Of a stretch of 64,000 nucleotides of DNA, positions 13,026 through 58,328 are shown in pieces. The DNA comes from Paraspadella gotoi (lineage: Eukaryota; Chaetognatha): the NCBI GenBank assembly GCA_051294375.1, contig CM119267.1, forward strand, positions 13,029,081-13,093,080, in the 5' to 3' direction. The notes below the pieces were generated by a model. The model was not told the origin of the DNA. It worked only from the letters and a program-made list of their open reading frames with translations, and searched no databases. Within the stretch, counting starts at the first letter, position 1, and every line of letters begins with the position of its first letter. A program made the position numbers and the translations under genes.

Positions 13026-13457
13026 CTACACGCTCCAGCACCCACGAACGCGTCATCGTCTTCCTCCTCCTCTTCCTCCTCCTCATCCTCCTCCACATCT
13101 TCGTCGACATCCTCGATCTCGTATCCTCCACCGATTCATTCGACGCTCGAGTCGATCCTCGGATTGAGACGGAGTCGTGAGACGAAGAGAGCGAGACGTT
13201 TTGGCGAGAAATCGAGAAAAGTTAGAAAGCCCCGTCAAGGGAGACACTCGCTCTCGATCCCGTTGTCTTTCCGTCATCGTCACCCTCTGTCTCTGTCTCT
13301 GTCTCGTCTCTTGGAAAAAAAAATAGTCTCGCTATGGAAATCTCATTAACGTCGACGTTTTGGTTCTGGAGATAAAAACAAACTTCTCAAACCGTCATCC
13401 GACGCTTAAATTAAAAAAAACATACTAACAAAAAAATACGAAAAAATAAACAACGAG
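13023..13457 (+). promoter_or_regulatory. Likely promoter/5' UTR of the ankyrin gene
   Basis: The stretch is CpG-rich and carries repeated TCCTCC pyrimidine runs. It is followed by AT-rich leader ending CAACGAG just before the ATG at 13458. No upstream start codon in the same frame gives a longer plausible protein. The exact transcription start is unknown. Confidence 0.4.
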
Positions 13458-13609
13458 ATGTCGCTCCATCTTTACGCCTACCGAGGGTGGGACGACAAAG
13501 TCAAAGAACTCATCGATGCAGCAGAAGTTGACATCAACGAAGTTGGAAACGAAGGCAACACCCCGTTGCATGACGCCTGCGCAAATGGGCACGGCAAGGT
13601 TCGTGAGCA

Positions 13610-13693
<84 letters not shown>

Positions 13694-16600
13694 CTTAAGG
13701 AACGCGGGGGGTTCGATAATTCTTACCGATAATTTCCGCCTCCGATGACGAATGGAAAATAAATAGAGCGGGCGATAAAGAGGTTGTTAGCGGAGAAAAA
13801 ACTGCCAGTTTCGCTCCGGGGGGGGAGGTGGGGGCGGAGGGGGGAAGGACGGTCTTTGTCAGGGGGAAAAGTTTTGGGCGGGTTGGATGTATAGATGATA
13901 TATGGTGGGTTCGTTTAATTCAATGGTTTATTTCATAACGGGATATATCAATCGTACAAAATAGAATTTAGCTTATTTAGTGAATATGAGCCTTTTTTTA
14001 GTCAAAGATAGTCCCCAAACTCCCAAAAGTATTGGTTCGGGGAAAGGGGGGTCGACGAAAAGAAAAGAGAATATATTGCCTTTTAAAGTCATTCTTCTCA
14101 CGCCGTTCCTTGCGGCTTTGGCGAAGGCGGTTATTACCGACAAGGGGGCTCACACTCGGCAAGCGATGATCTTTAAGTCTGAGTTCGGGAGAAAAACTGA
14201 AATTTACAATCGGCAGTTGAAATTTTTAATTTCGAGTTAAGTTGTTTTTTATTGTAAAGTTTAGCTTATTATTCCTCTTATAATGTTATTTAAAAACCTT
14301 TTTCGAGTAAAACGTACAAATATATTGATAATATATATTTCGGATCTACGATCTCGGATCTCGAAAATTTTATAGTTAAATGATAAATTCAGTATCTTGT
14401 AATGTAATCAGAACGTGATTTTTCCATTTCCATTTTCTGTGATAGGTGGCGAAGATGCTGATCCGCGCCGGGGCACGCGTCGACGTCAAGAACGCCAACT
14501 CTGAGACGGCACTGCACCTGGCCATCGACGCTGGCTCCGAGGATTGCGTTGAGGCGATGCTAGATGGCGGATGCATCCTGGACCACCCTAATTCATCAGG
14601 TAAAAAGGTGCCCCGAAATTTTATGATATTCGGGCCGAATATCATAAAATCGTTCACTGTTTATATAAAATACTTTAAAGGGTTTTTAAATAATAATTTA
14701 TAGGCAAACGCCCGATTCACATTGCGGCCGAAAGGAACAACATGTCCATCATCGAAATGTTGGTCAACTGCAACGTTAAAATCGACGGACAAGACAAGGT
14801 GATGAGTAAATGATAATGATATATTGGCCATTTATCAATCAATCAATCAATCAATTAATCCAATACACTCCAAACTAATTGACTAATTGTTTAATTGACT
14901 AATTGACCGGCGAGTATAACTTCTTCTCGATCTTTCCTGCAGCAACAAGAAACTGTCCTCATGTATGGCTCCCGCAAGAACTGGTCGCAGATGGTTAAGA
15001 CGCTGCTGCGTCTGGGGGCGGATCCTGGCGCGGTTAATCTGAAAGGACAAACTCCGCTCATCATCGCCGTCGTCGCCCAAAATCCCGGTAACGACTTGCA
15101 ATATAATTAGCTAAAATTGAAAGTAGTGATGAATATTTACACATACTAATGTATTCCTTCGTTTTTCTCCTCTACTTCCCCGTCTCCACAGACATCGTCC
15201 AGATCCTCCTGGACAAGTCGGAACGTGTCCTCAACCACCACGACCACGAGGGCGACACGGCCTTGACCATCGCCGCCTTCGGAGGCAACAAGGAGATCGT
15301 CTCGATTCTGCTCGACGGCGGCGTGGATCCCTCCGTACCGCATCTCTACTCCAAGCAGACCGCCGTCCACCACGCCGTCATGGAGGGTGAGTTCCTAGAA
15401 AGCCTAGAAGCGATCTTTATTCTTATAATAGTTATAGTTATATGATATATATTTAATTCGAAAAAATATTTATTTTCCTCTTTCTTCCTCTCGTGGAAGA
15501 GACTGGAATGTGGCAATTTCGAAAGTTGGTTGGTAACGAACAAACGACTAACTTTCAATTGTCAAATTCCCAGGCGACGTCGAGAGCCTCAAGATGCTCG
15601 TCCGCGCCGACAAGACGGCCAAGGGATGTCGAGACGCACAGGGCAACACCCCCTTGCATCTGGCCGCCTACTACGGGCAGGTGCACTGCTTGAGACAGCT
15701 CGTTCGATCCAACGCGGACGTTAACGCCAGGAACAATGCCGATCAGGTTCCGAGATTACATCTCTCACAACAACAACGACGACAACGATACTAACAACCG
15801 TCTCTTTCCCTTCAGACCCCCCTCATCTGCGCTGCCAGCGGCGGCGACGAAGAATGCGTAACGATCCTTTGCGAAAACGATGCGGACCTTAACGCCGCCG
15901 ACTCGGACGGCTTCACCGCCATGATCAAAGCCAAGAGCCGCAAGAACATCAAGATCATTCGGGCATTGCAGAAGGCCGAGGGGACGATCGACGTCGACTT
16001 CGTGGCGGCGGGGTCAGATTCGGAAGACGAAGAAGGTGAAAAATGGGAGAAGCTGGGTCAGTTGGAGGATATATAAATTTGTTTCATATACATTATTCAA
16101 ACAGTTTCATAATAGTTAAGGTATCCTAGGAAATAACTAAGGTTTAGGGGTAATGGAGGACCAACTTTCTTATTGTTCTTAATTAATTTTAATAAAAAGG
16201 GGGAAAAAATGAAGGCAAAATGATAAAAATATAATATATATATATTATATATAAATAATCAAAATAATAGCTGAATTGTGCATAGTTTTCTCAAGTCTCA
16301 AGGCTCCCCTCTTCTCCTCCTCCCGATTTCTCCAGCCGGGGCCTCCAAAGCCCGTCTCCTCACCGACGAAGAGAAAGTGGCTCAAGCGTCTCGCGACCGC
16401 ATCAAGAAGTCGATCTACGAGGCGGAGGCCATTCTCAAGGAGTTCGGCATCGAGTCGTCCTACACGGAGGATCTGGCCGGCGCCGAGGCCGCCTTCTCCC
16501 ACGCCATCCGTGAGATCAACCACGTGGGGGCGTCGACGGCTGGGTCGTCCCACGGCGCCTCGTCTTACGGGACGACGACGTCTGCGTCCACTGATTCGGG

Positions 16601-17393
16601 CTTCTCTTCCTCGCATCGCGCGTCGGCTCTAGAGACGACGGACTCGTACACGAACTCTGCTCGGGAGCGTCGGCGCGCGGCGGAAGCTGAGGCCGCTATC
16701 GCCTCCGCCGCAGCGTCTGCCTCCTCTTACAAATCCTCTCGCTTTCTCGACACTTCCGCCTCTTCCGAATTCGCCGCCTCCGGCCGCTCCTATAAGAAAG
16801 ATTACTCCGCCGTGCGGCCCGGCCGCCGTTCCGAGATCTACACGCCGCCGGCGTTGGCAGAACAGGAAGCCGAAGAAGCGGCCTCGCAGCGAGCGGCGCA
16901 GCGTGCCAAGGCTATGGAAGAGCAGCGTCAGTACGAGGCGCACAGCATCCAAGACTCTGCCATGGCTGCCGCCGAATCGGCTTATTACGAAGCCATGCGG
17001 ACCGTGAGGACGGACGGCGTGAGCGGCGCCGGCGGCCTTGGCGGTGGCAGATCCTTTGCCCGGCAGAGTTCTCTCGGCGGCGGCGGCATCGGTGGCGGCG
17101 TCGGATTCTCCTCTGGACTTTCGGCGTCGTCGTCGGCCTATGGCGGTGCGGGTTCTCGTTACGGCGCCGACCATTCTCTCGAGCAGACCTCGATGCGGAG
17201 CCGTTACGTAGCCGACCATTCGTCCTCGGCCCTGTCGGCCGGTTTGTCGGGCGCCTCTTTTTCCCGACACGAGCCGCTATCAAGTTCTTCGGCCACGAGG
17301 TCCTTCGCGTCTGCCAGATCCGCGATGTCGGGCAGTGAAGGAGGATTCTCTATGAGGGATTCGAGGAGACTGTCGTCCAGGGAGAGGATATGA
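13458..17393 (+). CDS. Ankyrin-repeat protein with Ser/Ala/Gly-rich C-terminal tail
   Basis: Ankyrin repeats are protein-binding scaffolds, so the likely role is cytoplasmic adaptor; no specific orthologue is recognised. Exons: 13458-13598, 14446-14599, 14704-14798, 14943-15087, 15192-15386, 15574-15746, 15816-16035, 16336-17393. All have AG acceptors and GT donors with matching phases, giving 2181 nt, 726 residues. Residues 1-350 form an ankyrin array: GNTPLHDACANGHGK (~33-47), ETALHLAIDAGSEDCV, KRPIHIAAERNN, GQTPLIIAVVAQNP, GDTALTIAAFGGNKEIV, GNTPLHLAAYYGQVHCL and TPLICAASGGDEECV. Then comes an acidic SDSEDEE, a helical segment (LTDEEKVAQASRDRIKKSI), and ~290 residues rich in Ser, Ala, Gly and Arg with an SRYGADHS/SRYVADHS pair. 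The ATG at 13458 opens the first repeat directly. The last exon is unusually GC-rich. An alternative short form is noted under findings. Confidence 0.9.
13609..13686. repeat. (CT)n microsatellite in ankyrin intron 1
   Basis: About 37 CT units begin only some 12 bases after the splice donor of exon 1. Confidence 0.95.
13687..14445 (+). other. Ankyrin gene intron 1, remainder
   Basis: A G-rich patch (13817-13850, runs of G) is followed by AT-rich DNA. An open frame at 13980-14240 has no family resemblance and no splice-supported link. I see nothing else. Confidence 0.5.
16074..16196 (+). terminator. Possible alternative stop and intronic polyA signal of the ankyrin gene
   Basis: If the donor at 16036 is not used, the frame runs 13 more codons (GEKWEKLGQLEDI) to TAA at 16074-16076. 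An AATAAA lies at 16191-16196, still inside the intron. This would give a 387-residue protein with the ankyrin array but no Ser/Ala/Gly tail. Confidence 0.35.
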
Positions 17394-19150
17394 ATATCTG
17401 GGCTGGGAGGGGAAGGAATGAATGAAAAAGATATGAATGAACGGACGAATGATCCTGTTTTGGATGAAGTGTGATAGCCATCGCTGAATAAATTATTTTT
17501 TTTTATATTCCACTCACTCCTTGAATTTAACTATTGACATGGAAGACGTTTTTGTTAATGTTTCACATTCCGTTTCTATTAAACTCCGCACTAGTTCGTA
17601 ATTAAACGACAAAACATCCGACTCAATTTCTTTTCTAGTTGTAAAAAAAGAATTTTTACGACTTTCTATTTAATTAAAAGAAATCTGCTCATAATTCCAT
17701 TCGCTCTGCGTATATACATTCTCGTTAGCGAAATTAGAACTTACATTTATTTACATGGATTCTTATTTTTTTCTCTTTCGGAAATCGATATACTCAATGA
17801 TTAGTTGATTACATGTCAATAAAGAAAAACTTTTTAAAAGCCGATCGCTTTCATCTAATTTAATTAAAGAATTCGAGGTTTAAACAATTTAGAGTCAGCG
17901 GATTAGCCAAACATTGATTTGGAAATAGTCGGGTCTTAATTTGCGGGAGGGAACTTGTGAGAAATAATATTTCGGTAATGGGATTAAAATTTTAAAAGTA
18001 GCTCTCGCGAGCTTGAGGTCAATATATTATACCGCCGTTGGATTTATACCGAGATCCTCTAGACCGGCAGGCGGTTTTTTTGGGATATTTTTTTCTTGTT
18101 TCGAAATTTATCAGTAGACCGGCGGGTAGAGCGTGTTTTATTATCTCGAGAAAATTACTAATTAACCGATGCCGGTGAACTCCGGAGGCGCGTTCAGCAA
18201 ATTTGGTTCAAAAGTCAAATACGGCGAAGAAAATTATTATCATCTGCAACTAAAAGAAATTACAAAAATTTCGAAACAAAAAGTTCTCAAGATCGTCAAC
18301 CTAACGATTTAAAACTTAAACTTGTTTAAAAAATTAGAATTATCAATTTTGCTATCGAACGTACAATCATAAATCATTTAAGATTCTGAAAACTCTCAAG
18401 AAGATCATAGAGATTAGCTCTGTTTTTTAACGATCAACCTTTGTTGTCAATAACAATCTTCAAATCGCTATCATCATTGATTTTCGAATCGACAAACAAA
18501 AATTGTACTTACTGTACTTACTTTTAAAAATGTCGTTTTTTGTTTTCTTTCTATGGTTTCATTTTCTTTTTTATTTTATTAAAAGTTGTTTGAAGTTTTT
18601 GTTGTTTTTTTTTTTTTGGGGGGGGGGAAGGCGTCTTCACGTTTTTCTCTCTCAATTTTTTTTTCTTTCGATTTCCGAATTGTTTATTCGTAATCATTCA
18701 ATTTTATCGTCATTGACAATTTTATTACCGAACTCGGCATTCGGAATTCCGCATTCCGCATTCCGAATTTTTTTGGCGAATACAATCTTTGATAGTAGAA
18801 CTTATAGAATTTATAGAATTCTTTTTTATTCAAATAGTGGTGGAAAAAGAGTGCCCCTTGACGATTCAACGGGGCGTAAATAAAACAAAACCAAAAAAAA
18901 AAAAAAACGGTTGCAATTAGCAATAATAGCAATATATATCATACCAGCTTAAAGGGAATCCCTTTTATATTTCGCGACGCAATAATCTCTTTAATCATCT
19001 GTCGTCATCCGCATCTTCCATCTCCATTCTTCCATCAAAATCCCCGCTAGAGGCGTTCATAACGTTCGTAAAAACGCGGCGCCATCTGTAAACAAACCCC
19101 TTTGTTCCACTACCGATAAAACAAAAAGAACAGAAAGGAAAGAGAAAAAA
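17394..19150. other. Ankyrin 3' end and intergenic spacer before the SLC6 gene
   Basis: An AATAAA at 17487-17492 is the probable polyA signal of the ankyrin gene, about 95 bases after its TGA. The rest is AT-rich spacer. A G-run (18618-18628) and a tandem CATTCCGCATTCCG-type repeat near 18745-18770 are the only notable features. The last 150 bases are the presumed SLC6 leader. Confidence 0.5.
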
Positions 19151-52046
<32,896 letters not shown>

Positions 52047-52545
52047 ACGGCGGGTCTTAAAAGATGGTTTGATTATTCGTGGCATGGACCTATGGTTTTC
52101 GGTATATGGTATTAGAAAGACATTAAAGATACACTTAATAAGTTAGATTTAGGCTTTTAAATTATGTAATTCTAAAAAAATATGTATTTCAGAACCATTC
52201 GTATGTTGAAAAATCGACTTACGTATATAAATAATTTGATGTTGTTAAATATTTCATTCTGGAATGTCTTTAATAACGAGCTGCAGCCAAAGAAATTTAT
52301 TAGCTTCGAAGTTAAACTGCAGCTCGGCCTTGGTACTTCGCCAACTCACGAGCATTAGAGCGACCTTTGGAGGAAAAGGGAATTATTGGTTCCGTTAAAA
52401 TTGCTTTTTTCTCGAGCGGAATTTCATTTTCGAGAGCGAGTCGATCAAATTAGAATTAGCTTTTTTTTCTCCTTAAAAATATACGTTCCCGTTTTTATTT
52501 TTCTTGTAAAATGCTTGAATTTTGTAAAAACTTAGAACCAATAAA
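52047..52545 (+). terminator. SLC6 3' UTR and polyA signals
   Basis: An ATTAAA lies near 52122 and an AATAAA at 52540-52545. Either could end the transcript. A short inverted repeat (GAGCTGCAG / CTGCAGCTC) is at 52278-52326. Confidence 0.5.
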
Positions 52546-53433
52546 TACTTGTATCTAGTTTTAAATGGGTAATATTTGTTATTTGTTATTTTGACATTTT
52601 GTTCAAATAAAATTTTTGAAAAGGAATTCTGTCTTTTCGGCTAAATAAAGGACGAGTGGCTCCGCCAATACATGTAAATCGCTTTCATGGGCTTGAACTG
52701 AATTGTTACTGCGGCACTAATAATATTTTGGTACTTGAAAAAATATTTTATAAATCAAAACAATATTATTTTTGCTTATATCATTTTTTTAAACTTGCAT
52801 AATTGTTTCGACTTGCATCATTTTTTTCAACTTTAACATTAAAAACATATTTAAAACATTTAGTATTTTAGTAATATGATAACAAATATTTATAAATTAA
52901 TTGAATATAATATTGGATATTAATTAAAAAAGAAAGAATATTAATTAATATTAAAATAGAAAAAAAATTATTTGATAAAAAATATTTAAATTTTTTTTTA
53001 AGATTTAAGACAATTAAAAAAGAAATTGCTATTTTGTTAAAAAGCAGATGCAAGTGAAGATCTAGTGGGTGCAGATAAAGTTTATTTTGAATGTTCATTT
53101 GTCTTACAAAAAGCTTTTTTGTTTGTAGAGCCCTCTGTTAAACATAAAACATTATGTATATACTCTCTTTTCGTTGTTTTTGAAGTATTATCAAAGCACT
53201 GATGAAGGCACTAACTGAATGAGCCGAAACATGTCTGGCTAATTATGTCAAAAAAATCGTTGTCAAACCAAAACTGTTTTTCTCCTAACATAAAGCATAA
53301 AAAAAAATAATAGGACTGTTAATTTATTTCAGAAAAAAAGATTAAAACGTCTGGTGGATGTACTTAAAATAAAATTGTTGGCTGGTAAATAAAGCAAATG
53401 CAAGTTGAGATCTAGTGGGTGCAGAAAGAAGAG
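52546..53433. other. Intergenic DNA after the SLC6 gene
   Basis: AT-rich. It contains one copy of the recurring stem-loop (53199-53264). A ~40-base direct repeat, CAAGT(G/T)GAGATCTAGTGGGTGC, occurs at 53051 and 53401. Confidence 0.5.
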
Positions 53434-53666
53434 TATGGTGGACTAAAATCCACCAGCCATTCATCAGCGGCCATTGGTACCGGAGGCAAGTCATTCGCTC
53501 CCAACCCAAAGGTCCGGGGTTCTAGCCCAGTGGTCGCCTAGCGGTTAAGAGGGACGGGGCGTTTAACCCGCCTGTAACACGGCGTTACAGCCTGATCCGA
53601 AGCTCAGGGATTGCTTATATTGAACGGTTCTGTCACTAACACATAACAAGTATTACTGTCTCTTCA
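53434..53666 (+). mobile_element. Solo LTR of the TRIM-like family
   Basis: Same sequence from TATGGTGG to TCTCTTCA as the terminal repeats at 24173-24821. It is flanked by a 4-bp duplication AGAG (53430-53433, 53667-53670), which fixes the ends and the target-duplication length. Confidence 0.8.
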
Positions 53667-55985
53667 AGAGCAAATTTCTATAGAAAGTAAAAGGAGATGC
53701 TTATAGTAGAGCAAGTAAGAGACAAATCCTCCTAATAAGAAAGAAAAGTTAAGTAACCGGAAAAAAAAAGAAAAAAATGTACAATTTCAGGGGGTAAGTA
53801 AAAGTCTTTTTTTTCTTCGAGACTGGGAAAAGTTATAAAACAAAGATTTACCGCCAGTTTTCTAACCTTTTGGCCTTCGTATCCCGGAATGTTTTTGGGT
53901 GGCGTTGGCGCGGAGAATGACGATCGATTGGATTAGGCGTGTTGAGGAGTGCGTTGCAGGGTTTAGGATCTCGTTTGACGTTCATTAAGACAAAAGTAAG
54001 AACAAACTACAACAAACTAAATGTACTAACGAACAAACTAAAGTTTAGCTCAATTTCGTTATAAAAATAACGACGGTGTTAAACTTATAATAGTTTGATG
54101 GAGCTACTATAACATCTGTGACACGGATGACGAATGAGAGGCGTTGATGTTGCGGAATCTATTTTTGTTTTGGAATATTGGATGATCTTTTTGACGTTAG
54201 TGTCGTTGGGCCGAGTTACGATTGACGCAGAATCGTCCTTCTTCTCCATTCGCTTTGTTTTGGTTCTTTGTTTTGGTCATTGGAAAAAAAGAGACGCCAA
54301 CTCGAGTCAATTTAAAAGACAAAAAAAAGATATAAGTAGAGACTTCATGTGGACAATCGATTTAACCTTTTACGTAGTCTTCTCATTTTGACCTTGAAGA
54401 GCGACAAAGTAAAATTTTTTTTTAAAAATCGGGCCAAACACACTAAGAAAATAATGGGTTTTTTTCGGGTCCTAAAATGAAAATGGTACAACCAATAAAA
54501 AACATATATTCATTCAATAACTAAAGTATCTTGTGCCCGGACTTAGAACAGGCTTTGATGTGTTCATTGTTCAATATTCAAGCCTTCATCCAAGATACTA
54601 ACATTGCAGGACCCTACAAGCTTTCAGTCTAGTTTATTAACTCTCACTACTAGAATACTATATTTGTACTCAGTACTAGCATCAAAAGAAAAAGAGCTGA
54701 CTATTATGAAATTGGTACACTCATTCAATATTAATTTACAGTCTCATCTTTCATTTTCTCGCCTTCTCCTTTTCTCTAAATCTTTTCTTATTGTTACTCT
54801 CCTGTCTCCAATCGTAAACGTTTCTTCCTTTTTTCTTTTGTTTCTCCTTTCCTTCCATCGGTGTTTTGTTTTCCGCTTGTCGTTCACTGCCTTTTCACTG
54901 TCTTTTCGCTGTCTTTTTCCTCCCCCGTCTTTTCGTCGTCTTTTCGTCCGCGGTTCATCGTCAGTCACCAGAGGATTTTCCTCGTTGACTTTGTCGACCT
55001 TTGAAAAGATGGAAGAGAGAGAGGAAGAGAAAAAAAGTGGAAAAAAGGGAGAGAGAGAGAAATGGGGAAAAAAGGAAGCGATGTTTTGGTTGGGAAAGTT
55101 CATTCCTCTCGCGAGATTTGATGGGTGGGTGGGACCCGCCGAGGTGACTGCTAAAAGGGACGAGAAACTAAGGAGTTTTTTTCGCCCCCGAGAGTAATTT
55201 ACAAGGAGGAAAAATTATGGGTTAAAATGAATGTTCTGTGGAAGACGATGCCGCGAGCAGTTTAAAAAGGGACAGATGAAAAGTAAGGTTTGAAAGAACT
55301 CCTGGGGGGGGGGCGAATGAGAAATTAGTTATGGGGGACAGCGCTTTTTCAGTGGGTGCGGGCTACGATGAAGAATTATGGACGCGGGACCGAAGGGCGA
55401 ACGATGTTTTGGTTGTGGGCGTCGTTTCCATCCCCCTTCACTATTCTCGTGGAAAAGGCGGGGGCCGTGGAAGGCGTTTTAAGAATCTTATTCCAGATGA
55501 TGAATCACGAAGGAAAATCAACTGTAAAAGCCAATTATGAAGCTTTTTTATTTAAAGTTGCTTTTAAAAAATCCATTATTTTACAAACAATCGAACAAAT
55601 GAGTCTAAAGCTAATGGAACATTAAAAAAATTATAAAAAATCCCCTCAAATAAGATAGTCTTAAAATTTTGTATTGAATTATCAGTGAACCTGAAAAATT
55701 TAACAATAATTTTGCTTCATGTAAAGGTAACGGAAATATTTTGCAAAACAACCCCTTGGTCAAATTTTATAAATGAGCTCCGATCTTTCTCGCGTCACTA
55801 ACCAAACGGAAAACGCCCTCTCTCGAATTGTTTTCCACGAGATGACAGCGGGAGGTGTTGACCGCATCTTCGGCGGCGGCAGCGTTTGCGGCGTCAAAAA
55901 TCGGCAAAGGGGCTATCTGACTCGCGCAACGCCTTTCACACCCGCGAAGAGGGGGAAATTGTTTTGGGTTTGATCTTTGACAGGA
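53667..55985. other. Intergenic DNA, no confident gene
   Basis: Contains a diverged family D copy (54476-54650). Pyrimidine-rich DNA follows (54720-54970), then purine-rich DNA (55005-55080). The long frame at 54604-55197 is low-complexity and starts in family D, so it is not called. Confidence 0.5.
54476..54650 (+). repeat. Dispersed family D, copy 5 (diverged)
   Basis: Starts AATGGTACAACCAATAAA and keeps the TATCTTG..CCGGACTTAGAACAGGC order. Confidence 0.6.
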
Positions 55986-56007
55986 CGTCAGTATTTCTTC
56001 ATTTCTC

Positions 56008-56530
<523 letters not shown>

Positions 56531-56535
56531 CAGTT

Positions 56536-56735
56536 TTACCGTCCGTTGCACACAAGGTCCCGAACTTCGGATCGGGCTGTAGTCCGACACTACAGGTGGG
56601 TTAGACGCCCCGTCCCGCTTTTACTTGTGTGAATCAGCAGGGCGCGAACCCGAGTCCTTTGGGTTGGGAGGAGCTCGTGCTACCTCCGGCGCCATAGGTG
56701 CTGCTGATTCTCGGACGAGTAGTGGGGTATGAAAT
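56536..56735 (-). repeat. Diverged LTR-like relative of the TRIM family (inverse)
   Basis: On the minus strand it shares CAACCCAAAGG, GGGTTC, GGGACGGGGCGT.TAACCC, ACAGCCCGATCCGAAG and TCGGGA with the LTRs at 24.2 and 53.4 kb, in the same order. It is more diverged than those copies. Confidence 0.6.
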
Positions 56736-56764
56736 ACTACCACTACAAGATTTAAAAAAAAATT

Positions 56765-57190
56765 TTTGAATTTCATCTTCAATATTATTACTGCAATATG
56801 TAAATTAGATTAAAGGATTTCTATATACTAATTTGGATATTATAATGAGTACTATAATCTCATTTGAAGTGGAAATTCAAACAAAAAATACTTAAATCCA
56901 AATGTAATAAGAAAATATCAAAGTTATTTCAAGATGAGAAGCCATATCTAAATTTTTATTTAACTTACTATGATCGCACACTTTTGTAAAACTTTATCAT
57001 AATTCATAATAATTTTTATTTAAAAAAAAAAAACGGTAAGTCCAGCCAAACCTATAAAAGCGTAGTAGTTTTTATATAAAAACAGCGTGACGCCGACGAC
57101 GACGACGAGTCACAAAGAAGCTGACCTGAATCAATATCGAGCCTGAACCGGCTTCGCCGGTAGGCTCGATAAAAAGCGTAACGCCGATAA
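56765..57190 (+). repeat. Dispersed repeat E, copy 2
   Basis: Direct copy of 48710-49095. It continues into GAC-rich runs and a strong hairpin near 57140-57170 (GAGCCT.. CCGGC TTC GCCGG ..AGGCTC). Confidence 0.75.
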
Positions 57191-57845
57191 CGACGATGAT
57201 GACTTCGACACGACGACGACGACGTACTAAGAAGCTGAACCTTCGCTAAAAAGATCTAAAGCCGGATCTACGATCTAAATCTAGATGTATTCTGTTAACA
57301 CTCTAATTGCGCGATTCCATGCACCAAAGATTTTCTCTTTGTTCTCTTTTTTTTTAAGGGTGACAATATCTCATCTCGCAAATTCGTACAAACAACAATT
57401 CGTCCGCTTAAAAAAAATTTCTCTTTCTCTTTCGAATTCTTTCCCTCATCCACCTTTTCCTCCAATTTCCATTGGATGAAAACAAGGGATTCTCTCTCGG
57501 AATTATAGACGGCGTAAATTTGTCTCCCTTGTCAAGTCAGCCTGGAGACGCCTCTGGGGAAGGCGGGGGCGGGGGCGGCGGGAAAGAAAATGCATACCGC
57601 ACCCCCCCTTCACCTCAGCCGTCCCGTTACCGATTAAGCGCCGGAATCGGAATCCGAAGCGCTCTAGTGGCGCCGCGCCCGCCAAGGGGGACAGCCCCCA
57701 AAAAGGACAGGCGCGTGACGCCGGAAAAAAAAAAGCGCTTTCGTATCGTACCAAAGTTTGTTTTGAAAGAAAAAAAATTATTGTTTTTATGAGTGACAAG
57801 TTTTCTGTTTATCGACCGTGTGTTCCCCGTTCTGGAGGATGAGAA

Positions 57846-57876
<31 letters not shown>

Positions 57877-57898
57877 GAGAGAAGAGAGAGAGTGAGAG

Positions 57899-57930
<32 letters not shown>

Positions 57931-58328
57931 AAGAGAGATACACGGATTTTAAATGGGAGTGAAATGAAAACAGTTGTTATAACTCTTAACTGACTGAATG
58001 TGATTAATATTTGTTCATTTTATTAGTTAAAAAAATTATTGATGTTTATGTTCCTATATAACAAATTGATAATAATAACTGGTGTGCTTGCCTTCCAGCA
58101 GCTTTTTTTGCACCATTTCTCCCATCTTATTTGATAGTTTTATTTTCAGTTCATTGTGAAAAATATTAAGCTGAAATTTTTAATTCTTTTACATTTATTA
58201 GTTAGTATAATGTCTTGGGAACATGTAACAAAATTCTTATTGATATATTTTAAGGTTTGTTTTGTATATCGTTTTGTGTATTTTTGTTGCCAGATGATTG
58301 TTCTTTTCCAATTTTTTTTAAACGCTGA
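57191..58328. other. Intergenic DNA with a GC-rich patch and GA tract
   Basis: A GC-rich patch at 57530-57730 carries an open frame (57472-57792) of Gly/Pro/Lys-rich composition with no family match. A (GA)n imperfect tract is at 57845-57938. Otherwise AT-rich. Confidence 0.4.

Noticed and set aside
16629-17270. 213-codon minus-strand frame opposite the ankyrin last exon
   Set aside because: A shadow of the GC-rich + strand exon, which has matching splice phase and stop; the minus frame has no family match.
53199-53235. Hammerhead ribozyme (CTGATGA ... GAAA core) in the recurring stem-loop
   Set aside because: The core words are present, but an extra A separates CTGANGA from stem II in every copy, and no convincing stems I and III with a UH cleavage site could be drawn. 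Kept only as a structured motif.
54604-55197. 197-codon open frame
   Set aside because: Begins inside a family D repeat and consists of Leu/Ser/Phe then Glu/Lys low-complexity from pyrimidine and purine tracts; no domain, no splice support.
57472-57792. 106-codon frame with Gly and Pro runs
   Set aside because: Composition follows a GC-rich patch; no recognisable domain and no splice-linked partner.
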